From Pseudomonas sp. RIT623 (lineage in GTDB: Bacteria > Pseudomonadota > Gammaproteobacteria > Pseudomonadales > Pseudomonadaceae): a stretch of 64,000 nucleotides of DNA. Location of the stretch: assembly GCF_004519305.1 (NCBI RefSeq), contig NZ_SOZA01000005.1:124001-188000 (forward strand), in the 5' to 3' direction. A program made the translations under genes and the position numbers. Shown one piece after another: positions 27,007 to 34,962 of the stretch. The notes under the pieces were generated by a model that saw only the letters and a program-made list of their open reading frames with translations, did not search any database and had not been told where the DNA came from. Positions within the stretch are counted from its first letter, which is position 1; each line of letters begins with the position of its first letter.

Positions 27007-29109
27007 ATGCAGACATTTTTCATTGCGCCGACCGACTTCGGCGTCGGCCTGACCTCCATCAGCCTGGGCCTGGTTCGGACCCTCGAACGCGCGGGGCTGA
27101 AGGTCGGTTTCTTCAAGCCGATCGCCCAGCCGCACCCCGGCGACACCGGCCCGGAACGCTCCAGCGAGCTGGTCGCCCGCACCCACGGCATCAAGCCGCC
27201 CACCCCACTGAGCCTGGCCCATGTCGAGCGCATGCTCGGTGACGGCCAGCTCGACGAACTGCTCGAACAGATCATCCGCCTGTACCAGCAGGCCTGTGTC
27301 GGCAAGGATGTGGTGGTGGTCGAGGGCATGGTGCCGACCCGGCACGCCAGCTATGCCGCGCGGGTCAACCTGCACCTGGCCAAGAGCCTGGATGCCGAGG
27401 TGATCCTGGTGTCGGCGCCGGAAAACGAAGTGCTCAGCGAGCTGTCCGGCCGCGTCGAACTGCAGGCCCAACTGTTCGGCGGCCCGCGCGACCCGAAGGT
27501 GCTCGGGGTGATCCTCAACAAGGTGCGCACCGAGGAGAGCATGGCCGAGTTCGCCACCCGCCTGCGCGAGCATTCGCCGCTGCTGCGCGGCAACGACTTC
27601 CGCCTGCTCGGCTGCATTCCCTGGCAGGCCGAGCTCAACGCCCCGCGCACCCGCGACGTGGCCGAACTGCTCGGCGCCCAGGTGCTCAACGCCGGTGACT
27701 ACGACCAGCGGCGCATGAACAAGATCATCATCTGCGCGCGCACCGTGGCCAACACCGTGCCGCTGCTAACCTCCGGCACCCTGGTGGTGACCCCGGGCGA
27801 TCGCGACGACATCATCCTCGCCGTGTGCATGGCGGCGATCAACGGCGTGCCCCTGGCCGGGCTGCTGCTGACCAGCGACAGCAAGCCCGACCCGCGCATC
27901 CTCGAGCTGTGCCGTGGCGCCCTGCAAGCGGGCCTGCCGATCCTCTCGGTGGGTACCGGCTCGTTCGACACAGCCAATCAGCTCAACTCACTGAACCGCG
28001 AGATCCCGGTGGACGACCGCGAACGCGCCGAGTTCATCACCGACTTCGTCGCCAGCCACCTGGATGCCGCCTGGCTGCATCAGCGCTGCGGCACGCCGCG
28101 CGAGCTGCGCCTGTCGCCGGCGGTGTTCCGCTACCAGCTGATCCAGCGCGCCCAGCAGGCCAACAAGCGCATCGTCCTGCCCGAGGGCGCGCAGCCGCTG
28201 CTGGTGCAGGCCGCCGCCCTGTGCCAGGCCCGTGGCATCGCCCGCTGCGTGCTACTGGCCAAGCCCGAGGAAGTCGAGGCAGTGGCCCGGGCCCAGGGCA
28301 TCAGCCTGCCGCCGGACCTCGAAGTGCTCGACCCGGAGTCGATCCGCGGGCGCTACGTCGAGCCAATGGTCGACCTGCGCAAGAGCAAGAACCTCAATGC
28401 GCCGATGGCCGAGCAGCAACTGGAGGACCCGGTGGTGATCGGCACCATGATGCTTGCCCTGGGCGAGGTCGATGGCCTGGTCTCGGGCCTGGTGCACTCC
28501 ACCGCCAACACCATTCGTCCGGCCCTGCAACTGATCAAGACCGCTCCCGGCAGCAGCCTGGTGTCGTCGGTGTACTTCATGCTGTTCCCCGACCAGGTGC
28601 TGGTCTACGGCGACTGCGTGATGAACCCGCACCCCAGCGCCGCGGAACTGGCCGAGATCGCCCGGCAGAGCGCCGAGTCGGCCGAATCGTTCGGCATCGC
28701 CGCCCGGGTGGCGATGCTCAGCTACTCCAGCGACTCGGCAGCCAGCGACGAGGAAGTGGAAAAGGTCCGTGAGGCCACGCGCCTGGCGCAGCAGGCCGAG
28801 CACGACCTGCAGATCGACGGGCCGCTGCAGTACGACGCTGCCGCCAACCCGGAGATCGCCCGGCAACTGGCACCGTCAAGCCCGGTGGCCGGACGTGCCA
28901 CGGTATTCGTGTTCCCCGACCTGAACACCGGCAACACCACCCACAAGGCGGTGCAGCGCAGCGCCGACTGCGTCAGCCTCGGGCCGATGCTGCAAGGGCT
29001 GCGCAAGCCGGTCAACGACTTGCCGCGCGGGGCGCAGGTCGAGGACATCGTCCATACCATCGCGCTGACCGCGATTCAGGCCCACCAAGGCGCAAAAACC
29101 TCCGTCTAG
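27007..29109 (+). CDS. pta: Phosphate acetyltransferase
   Basis: This 700-residue cytoplasmic enzyme interconverts acetyl-CoA and acetyl-phosphate. It is the long proteobacterial type: an N-terminal CobB/DRTGG-like regulatory part (residues 1-370, FIAPTDFGVGLTSISLGLVR) and a C-terminal catalytic PTA domain (about 380-700, LPEGAQPLLVQAAALC, GLVHSTANTIRPALQLIKT, VFVFPDLNTGN). ATG 27007 has GAGAAG seven bases upstream. No acetate kinase gene lies beside it. A UUCG hairpin follows the stop. Confidence 0.96.
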   Translation: MQTFFIAPTDFGVGLTSISLGLVRTLERAGLKVGFFKPIAQPHPGDTGPERSSELVARTHGIKPPTPLSLAHVERMLGDGQLDELLEQIIRLYQQACVGKDVVVVEGMVPTRHASYAARVNLHLAKSLDAEVILVSAPENEVLSELSGRVELQAQLFGGPRDPKVLGVILNKVRTEESMAEFATRLREHSPLLRGNDFRLLGCIPWQAELNAPRTRDVAELLGAQVLNAGDYDQRRMNKIIICARTVANTVPLLTSGTLVVTPGDRDDIILAVCMAAINGVPLAGLLLTSDSKPDPRILELCRGALQAGLPILSVGTGSFDTANQLNSLNREIPVDDRERAEFITDFVASHLDAAWLHQRCGTPRELRLSPAVFRYQLIQRAQQANKRIVLPEGAQPLLVQAAALCQARGIARCVLLAKPEEVEAVARAQGISLPPDLEVLDPESIRGRYVEPMVDLRKSKNLNAPMAEQQLEDPVVIGTMMLALGEVDGLVSGLVHSTANTIRPALQLIKTAPGSSLVSSVYFMLFPDQVLVYGDCVMNPHPSAAELAEIARQSAESAESFGIAARVAMLSYSSDSAASDEEVEKVREATRLAQQAEHDLQIDGPLQYDAAANPEIARQLAPSSPVAGRATVFVFPDLNTGNTTHKAVQRSADCVSLGPMLQGLRKPVNDLPRGAQVEDIVHTIALTAIQAHQGAKTSV

Positions 29110-29115
29110 CGCCAC

Positions 29116-29137
29116 CGTCCCGGCTTCGGCCGGGACG
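29116..29137 (+). terminator. UUCG hairpin after pta
   Basis: CGTCCCGGC and GCCGGGACG pair perfectly around a TTCG tetraloop, seven bases after the pta stop. The T-tract is missing, so it may end transcription poorly but would protect the mRNA 3' end. Confidence 0.6.
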
Positions 29138-29441
29138 CCCCATCACCCCTCGTCGGCGGCCCGACCAACGTCATTTGACTTCCCCCTGGCCGGGACTAGC
29201 GTTCAATGCTGTCAGGATGAAATCACCGCAGGCGTCACGGAAGCGCAGCGTTCGATTCGGCATGTGGCGAACGCGTGACCATTGCATCCGCCCTCCAGCA
29301 TTCCCCTGCCTTTGATCCCGTCCTCTTTATCGCCCTCCCCGGCTCGACCGGGCGGGACGCACCGGCTTGCGTCACCTCGCAAGGCCCAGGCGATCGGGCG
29401 TGATCGCGCAGAGAAGGAAAGGCACGACAAGCAGAGTGGTC
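29138..29441. other. Intergenic region before the lodA-like gene
   Basis: About 300 bases with no convincing gene. An AAGGAAAGG stretch at 29414-29422 is too far (about 20 bases) from the lodA-like ATG to serve as a standard ribosome site. No obvious sigma-70 promoter or REP element is seen. Confidence 0.4.
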
Positions 29442-31448
29442 ATGAAATACGTCATAGGCCCCAGCATAGGGGTTGCGCGTGTAGGTAACAGCGAGACGGG
29501 CTTTTATCTGGCCCCGGAAAAAATCGGCGGCCGACCGCTGGAATGCGATGGCTATGGCAACCAGACGCTCGACCCGCAACAACAACCGGTGTACGTCACC
29601 CGCTACAAGGATGCCAACGGCAGCGTCAAACGCCAGGCCGCACGTTTCTGTATCTTCGCCGTGGACGACAACGGCAAGGCCACGGAACTCACCCTCGACA
29701 GCCCCGGTGTCGAGTCCATGACCTGGTCGGTGCACCTGGCCAATAAAAAGGCCATCTGGTACAACTTCGCCGAACTGGAAGGCAACCTGCTGCTGGGTGC
29801 GCATAACAGTTACAAGCAACGGCACGTCTCGCTGCGCAACGACAGCGTTACCGACGAAGCCGATCGGCAGAAACTGATCATCGACCCAGGCCCTCACCAG
29901 CTGTCCGGCCGCCAGGGCAAGGTCGAGCTGTCGCGGGACAACACCAGCAACGACTACCGCTTCCGCTCGTTCCCGGCGCGCGCCACCCAGGGCCAGCAGA
30001 TCAACACGCTGGGGACCCTGCGCACCGACGCCAAGGGGCGCCTGCTGGTGCTCGGCGGCCACGGCCACGCCGGGGGCAACGAACCGATCAGCAGCTTTGC
30101 CGGCGCCGATACCTGGCATGACGATGTGTCCGACGGCCCCGTCACCTGCACCCTCAAGCTGGCCAACCAGCCCGAGCAAACCCTCACCGCCTGGTGCATC
30201 GTTGGTTCGCCGAAATTCGCCCCGGAGCTGGAGAACATCGTCACCCTCGACGACCTGGCCTTCGACGTCGCGGTGCGCGAGCTCAACCTGTTGCCGGAGC
30301 TGTACCGCAACGGGCAATACCAGAAGAGCTACATCGCCAACTACGCACGCGACATCGAGCCGATCCTGCGGCGCCCCGCCGGCTATCGCTGGGTGGCCTC
30401 GATCCCATCGCTCAACAGTTTTTCACCGCCGCCGTTCGATGCCACGGACAATTCCCCGGCGAGCCAGGGCAAGCGCCAGGACTACTTCTCGCTGTTCCGC
30501 AACCCAGGCAGCAATGGCTTTACCGACGGCGCCCAGGCGCAGCTGTTCGATCAGAAGTCGGGGATTCCCTTGATGCCGCTGAACTCGGGCTCGAACTCGG
30601 TCAGCAACGAACTGCTCGACAAGTTCCTCACATTGACCCGCACGCAGTACTTCCTGCTGGGGCAATGGGCGGCGGGCCAGTTCACCCTGGAGCCGCCCAA
30701 ACCGCTGCCGGGGGTCAGCGCGCTGGACCAGGCCAGCATCGGCAACTGCGTGGGCGGCCCACTGTGCCCGGGTATCGAAGTGACCTGGAGCCTCTACAGC
30801 CCCTCGCTCTACGCCAAGCCGTACCAGATCAGGCATCGTCACGAAAGCGCCTACTACTACGCCAACGGCCTGAGCACCACCGAGAACGAAACAGACCCGG
30901 AAGGCCCGTTCCAGGGTTGCGAACCGGGTGACCTGACCAAGCGCATGGCCATTCCGTGGCAGGCCGACTTCTATCAGTGCACGGTGCAGAACGTGAACTT
31001 CACCGACCCGGCCGTCAACAAGGAGGACAGCGTACCCAAGGCGCCGTCCTACTACGCCTACTGGTGGCCGCCGCAAAGCCCCTGGAATGTGATCCCCAGC
31101 GACTTGACCGCCGCTGCCCAGCAGGCCTCGGGGATCTCCGCCGGGATGCAGTCTATCTACAGCCGCGGCATCAATGGCTACACCGAGATGATCCAGGCCT
31201 GGCACTACTTGGGCTTCATCACCAATGAGGCCCAAGGGCCGCTGCGCGACCTGTATCCGTATTTCGTCGAGACCGAACGCAACAATGACCGCTTCGTCGC
31301 GGCCAGCTTTGCCATAGGCCCGGCCGAGTACGTGCTCAACGGTGCCAGCGGCAACTTCTTCAACACCTGGTACCTCAAGCCGGACGAGAAGCTGCCAAGC
31401 ATCGATGCGCGACAAGTGGTCACCGCGCGGGGGCATCTTGTTCGCTGA
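29442..31448 (+). CDS. LodA-like quinoprotein oxidase (CTQ-dependent amino-acid/amine oxidase)
   Basis: This 668-residue protein resembles Marinomonas LodA (L-lysine 6-oxidase) and GoxA (glycine oxidase), which use a cysteine tryptophylquinone built from their own side chains. Family landmarks are present: VIGPSIGVARVGNSETGFYL at the N-terminus, GRLLVLGGHGHAGG, TWHDDVSDGPV and FAPELENIVTLDD. The cofactor region is PWQADFYQC with Asp509 and Cys513, then YWWPPQSP with Trp542, the expected crosslink partner. There is no signal peptide, as in other members. It overlaps the lodB-like gene, whose homologues are needed for cofactor formation. The substrate is not predictable. Confidence 0.87.
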   Translation: MKYVIGPSIGVARVGNSETGFYLAPEKIGGRPLECDGYGNQTLDPQQQPVYVTRYKDANGSVKRQAARFCIFAVDDNGKATELTLDSPGVESMTWSVHLANKKAIWYNFAELEGNLLLGAHNSYKQRHVSLRNDSVTDEADRQKLIIDPGPHQLSGRQGKVELSRDNTSNDYRFRSFPARATQGQQINTLGTLRTDAKGRLLVLGGHGHAGGNEPISSFAGADTWHDDVSDGPVTCTLKLANQPEQTLTAWCIVGSPKFAPELENIVTLDDLAFDVAVRELNLLPELYRNGQYQKSYIANYARDIEPILRRPAGYRWVASIPSLNSFSPPPFDATDNSPASQGKRQDYFSLFRNPGSNGFTDGAQAQLFDQKSGIPLMPLNSGSNSVSNELLDKFLTLTRTQYFLLGQWAAGQFTLEPPKPLPGVSALDQASIGNCVGGPLCPGIEVTWSLYSPSLYAKPYQIRHRHESAYYYANGLSTTENETDPEGPFQGCEPGDLTKRMAIPWQADFYQCTVQNVNFTDPAVNKEDSVPKAPSYYAYWWPPQSPWNVIPSDLTAAAQQASGISAGMQSIYSRGINGYTEMIQAWHYLGFITNEAQGPLRDLYPYFVETERNNDRFVAASFAIGPAEYVLNGASGNFFNTWYLKPDEKLPSIDARQVVTARGHLVR

Positions 31449-32550
31449 ACAGCCGAGGACCGTGGATGTGGTCGTCGTCGGGGGAGGGCCGGCCGGTAGC
31501 GCGGCCGCCCTCACCCTGCGGCGCCACGGCGGTCACTCGGTGATGCTGTTGGAACAGCGCGAATATGCCCGGGAGAAAGTCGGGGAAACCCTGTCGCCCG
31601 GCGTCTTGCCGCTGCTTGACTACCTCGGCGTGGGCGAGCATTTCCGCCAGGCCGGTTTCAGCCCGTCGTTCGCTTTCACCGCCGCCTGGGGCGACAGCGA
31701 GGTCCGTGCACGGGACTTCCTGTTCACCGGTCGCGGGCACGGTTGGCACCTGGACCGCACGCGTTTCGATGCTGGGCTGGCCAACGCCGCCCGCAGCATG
31801 GGCGCGCAACTGCTGACCGGCGTGCGGGTGCGCGAGCTCGGGCGCGATGGCGATACCTGGCGGTTGCGGGTCGATGGCCTGGAGGCTTCGCCAGAGGTGC
31901 GCTGCCGCTACCTGATAGACGCCACCGGACGCAGCGCCTGGCTGGCCCGGGCATTAGGCGCCAGCCGTCTGCAGCAGGACCACCTGGTGGGTATCTCGGC
32001 GTATTACGCCGCCAGCGACAGCGTCGTCGAAGGGTGCTCGCTGGTCGAGGCCACCGCTTCAGGCTGGTGGTACAGCGCCCCGGTGCCGGACGGGCGATTG
32101 ATCACCGTGCTGATGACCGACGCCGACCTGCTCCAGGCCTCGCACGACGACCGGGAATACTTCTGGTCCACCGCACTCGCCCAGGCGCCCAATACCCGCG
32201 CCCGCCTGGGCGAGCGGCCGATGGCGGGCAACCTGCGCGTCTGGCCGGCACACTCGCAGCATCTCGAGCCCTGTTGCGGCAAGGGCTGGGCGGCAGCCGG
32301 CGACGCCGTGGCAGCGTTCGACCCGCTGTCATCGATGGGTATCGGCTATGCCTTGAGCACCGGCATCCAGAGCGCCCGGCTGGCCGCCATCAGCCTCGCC
32401 AACGCCAGCCACGAGGCCGAGCAGTGCCAGGCCTATCGCAGCGACATACAGCGCCACGTCATGGAGTACCAGGCGCTGAAACGTGGGTATTACCAGGTCG
32501 AGTCGCGCTACGCAGACCAACCCTTCTGGATCCGCAGGCAGGCCGCTTAG
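31438..32550 (+). CDS. LodB-like FAD-dependent maturation protein
   Basis: This 370-residue flavoprotein of the tryptophan-halogenase/geranylgeranyl-reductase superfamily is expected to help build the CTQ cofactor of its neighbour. The FAD motif is VVVVGGGPAGSAAALTLRRH. REKVGETLSPGVLPLLDYLG and AAGDAVAAFDPLSSMGIGYA match the family. The start is uncertain: TTG 31438 gives the expected short N-terminus and overlaps the lodA-like gene by 11 bases; ATG 31405 is in frame 11 codons earlier. A strong terminator follows, closing a two-gene operon. Confidence 0.87.
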   Translation: MFAEQPRTVDVVVVGGGPAGSAAALTLRRHGGHSVMLLEQREYAREKVGETLSPGVLPLLDYLGVGEHFRQAGFSPSFAFTAAWGDSEVRARDFLFTGRGHGWHLDRTRFDAGLANAARSMGAQLLTGVRVRELGRDGDTWRLRVDGLEASPEVRCRYLIDATGRSAWLARALGASRLQQDHLVGISAYYAASDSVVEGCSLVEATASGWWYSAPVPDGRLITVLMTDADLLQASHDDREYFWSTALAQAPNTRARLGERPMAGNLRVWPAHSQHLEPCCGKGWAAAGDAVAAFDPLSSMGIGYALSTGIQSARLAAISLANASHEAEQCQAYRSDIQRHVMEYQALKRGYYQVESRYADQPFWIRRQAA

Positions 32551-32571
32551 GCACATGGCGCGCGCCGTAAT

Positions 32572-32604
32572 AAAAAGGGCAACCCCGCAGGGTTGCCCTT
32601 TTTA
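32572..32604. terminator. Bidirectional terminator between lodB-like and OmpA-like genes
   Basis: AAAAAGGGCAACC (32572-32584) pairs with GGTTGCCCTTTTT (32591-32603) around a six-base loop. The symmetric A and T runs suit both convergent genes. Confidence 0.92.
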
Positions 32605-32618
32605 TTCAGCGCGACGGC

Positions 32619-33338
32619 TCAGGGATACTGCTGCACGGTGCCTTGCTGGTCATACTGCTGGCCAGGGATTGGCTTGAGATTGACCTCGACCCGGCGGTTC
32701 TGCGCACGGCCATTGGCATCGGCGTTGCTGGCGATCGGCTGGTCGGGGCCCATGCCGCGCACGCTGACCCGCGACGGGTCGACCCCCTGGGAGGTCAGGT
32801 AGGTGCTGACTGCCTGGGCGCGGCGCTGGGACAGGTCCATGTTGTGCTGGCGGCTGCCGGTGCTGTCGGTGAAGCCGACCACCTCGATGGTGTTCTGGTT
32901 GAACTGCTTGAAGGAACCCGCCAGGTTGTTCAGCGGTGCATAGAAGCTGGGAGAGATATTCGCCGAATCGGTGGCGAAGGTGATGTTGCCCGGCATGATC
33001 AGCTTGATCTGGTCGCCCTGGCGCTGCACCTCGACACCGGTGTTGGCCATCTTCGCGCGCAGCTCGGCTTCCTGCTTGTCGGCGTAGTAGCCATAACCCG
33101 CCGCGGCGGCCCCCACCGCGGCGGCGCCGATCAACGCCCCCTTGCCACGGTTGTTGTGGTCGATGGCGGCACCGGCAATGGCGCCGGCCAGCGCACCGAG
33201 GCCACCGTACTTGGCGGTCTTGCTCATCCCTGTGGAGCCCTGCGCCTGGCCCTGGCTGTCGTAGGGGTTGGGGCTGGCACAACCGGACATCAGGGCAGCG
33301 GCGGTAGCGACGATAATCAGACGACGCATGGTGAACAT
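32619..33338 (-). CDS. OmpA-family peptidoglycan-binding lipoprotein (YiaD-like)
   Basis: This 239-residue outer-membrane lipoprotein links to peptidoglycan. A signal peptide ends at the lipobox LMSG-Cys20. Residues about 50-92 form a glycine-zipper segment (GGLGALAGAIAGAAIDHNNR, GAAAVGAAAAGYGYY). Residues about 115-225 form an OmpA C-terminal domain with NMDLSQRRAQAVSTYL and NRRVEVNL. The tail is Gln/Tyr-rich. ATG 33338 follows AGGAG by seven bases; ATG 33329 is in frame but less well placed. Confidence 0.92.
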   Translation of the reverse strand: MFTMRRLIIVATAAALMSGCASPNPYDSQGQAQGSTGMSKTAKYGGLGALAGAIAGAAIDHNNRGKGALIGAAAVGAAAAGYGYYADKQEAELRAKMANTGVEVQRQGDQIKLIMPGNITFATDSANISPSFYAPLNNLAGSFKQFNQNTIEVVGFTDSTGSRQHNMDLSQRRAQAVSTYLTSQGVDPSRVSVRGMGPDQPIASNADANGRAQNRRVEVNLKPIPGQQYDQQGTVQQYP

Positions 33339-33433
33339 GGACAAGCTCCTACTGAAATTCATTAGTGCAACGGATCACATACGGATCTATGCCAGCCTTG
33401 GATTACAGCGCAGCGGAAAAATTCCATGAAACC

Positions 33434-34078
33434 TCAGGCACGCACGAACGGGTTCTCGCGCATTTCCTCGCCGAGGCGGGTGTCCGGACCATGGCCGGTC
33501 ACCACGATGGCCTCTTCATCCAGGCGGTATAGCCGCTCCTTGATGGAACGAACGATAGCCCGCTGATCGCCACCCCACAAATCAGTACGCCCGACGCCAC
33601 GGCGGAACAAGGTGTCGCCGGCGATCAGCAGCTTGTGCTCGGCGAACCAGAAACTCATCGAGCCCGGCGTATGCCCTGGCGTGTGCAGGGCCACGCCGCA
33701 GCCGCAAGCCAGCTCCTCGTCGTCGTCCAGCCAACGGTCCGGCGACGGCACCGGGGTGTAGGGCATGCCGAACATCTGGCATTGCATCTCGAGGTTGTCC
33801 CACAGCGGCTGGTCGGCCTTGTGCAGGTGCAGCGTGGCGCCGGTCAGTTCCTTGAGTTTGCCCGAGGCAAGGAAGTGATCGAAATGGGCATGGGTATGGA
33901 TGATGCTCACCAGGGTCAGGCCATGGTGCTGCAGGCGGGCGAGGATCTTTTGTTCGTCACCGCCCGGGTCGACGACGATGGCCTTCTTGCTCAGCGGATC
34001 GCCGATCAGGGTGCAATTGCACTGCAAGGGGCCGACGGGGAAGGTTTCGCGGATGAGCGGGATCGAGTTTTTTTGCAT
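33434..34078 (-). CDS. Metallo-beta-lactamase-fold hydrolase (glyoxalase II-like)
   Basis: This 214-residue cytoplasmic hydrolase of the GloB/YcbL type probably cleaves a thioester such as S-lactoylglutathione. The metal motif THAHFDH, His in HTPGHTPGSMSF, Asp in IAGDTLFRRGVGRTDL and a late His (TGHGPDT) are all present. The GRTDL signature is that of single-domain type II glyoxalases. The ribosome site is weak. It stands alone, in the same orientation as the kinase gene upstream of it. Confidence 0.88.
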   Translation of the reverse strand: MQKNSIPLIRETFPVGPLQCNCTLIGDPLSKKAIVVDPGGDEQKILARLQHHGLTLVSIIHTHAHFDHFLASGKLKELTGATLHLHKADQPLWDNLEMQCQMFGMPYTPVPSPDRWLDDDEELACGCGVALHTPGHTPGSMSFWFAEHKLLIAGDTLFRRGVGRTDLWGGDQRAIVRSIKERLYRLDEEAIVVTGHGPDTRLGEEMRENPFVRA

Positions 34079-34269
34079 GATGGCATACAGAGAGCAGTTG
34101 ATCGGAAAAGGTTGGAATACCCGCCAAAGCGCCTGATTCCAGAATCAGCATCGCATAGGCTGCGTCAGGCTGACGAAGGAGCATGACTGACGCTTCAATG
34201 CAAGATTATAGGGGCTGCTTCGCCGCCTTTTCCGGCAAGTCCACAATCAACACCTTGAAAGGCTGCCCC

Positions 34270-34962
34270 TCACGGCAAGTACAACCGGAACAACCCGCCC
34301 CCCAACGCCCCGCCGTTGGCAATCTCGATCCGCCCACGCACGCCGTTGCGCTCGTGCAAGGCGGCGATCCGCGCCGCGAAGTACAGGCCCAGCCCGGTGC
34401 TGCCGCTCTGCGAATCGATACCCTGCACATAGTCATGCTGACGCTCGAGCATGCGCTGTGGATAACCGGTGCCGTCGTCGTTGACGCTGATCACCAGTTG
34501 CTCGCCCTCTTCCTCGATGCTGATCAGCAGGGTGTGGCCGGCATAGCGGATGGCATTGGTCAGCACATTGGCCACCACCGAGGCGACCAGTTCGCGGTCG
34601 AAGAAGCCCAGCGGGCTTTGCGTCTCGATGCGCCAGGTGGCCAGGATGTCGCGGTGCTTGATCACGTCCTGCTGGGCGGCGAGCTGGGCTTCGATGAAGT
34701 CGTCCAGCTCGTGGTAGTCCGGGCAGATCGGCAACTGATTGACCCCCAGCTTGTACAGGCCCAGCAACTGCACGAGCATGCCGTTCAGGTGGCTCAGCTC
34801 ATGCTCCACCACCCCCTGCTCGTTACCGCCGCGCAGTTCCTCGGGCAGGCGCGCCAGCCACTGGCTGTGGGCATGGGTCAGAGCCGAGAGGGAGTTTTTC
34901 AGGTCATGCACGGTGGAGGCGATCACCGTGGAGAAATCCAGCCCCTGGTTATCCTGGCTCAT
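34270..34962 (-). CDS. Soluble histidine kinase without sensor domain
   Basis: This 230-residue kinase has no membrane segment and no recognisable input domain. The phospho-acceptor helix holds VHDLKNSLSALTHAH (His19). The ATPase part has the N-box NVLTNAIRYA, DDGTGYP and the G-box GSTGLGLYFAARIA. Its ATG overlaps the stop of the receiver-TPR gene by four bases (ATGA), so the two probably work together. Input may come from the partner protein or from another receptor. Confidence 0.85.
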   Translation of the reverse strand: MSQDNQGLDFSTVIASTVHDLKNSLSALTHAHSQWLARLPEELRGGNEQGVVEHELSHLNGMLVQLLGLYKLGVNQLPICPDYHELDDFIEAQLAAQQDVIKHRDILATWRIETQSPLGFFDRELVASVVANVLTNAIRYAGHTLLISIEEEGEQLVISVNDDGTGYPQRMLERQHDYVQGIDSQSGSTGLGLYFAARIAALHERNGVRGRIEIANGGALGGGLFRLYLP

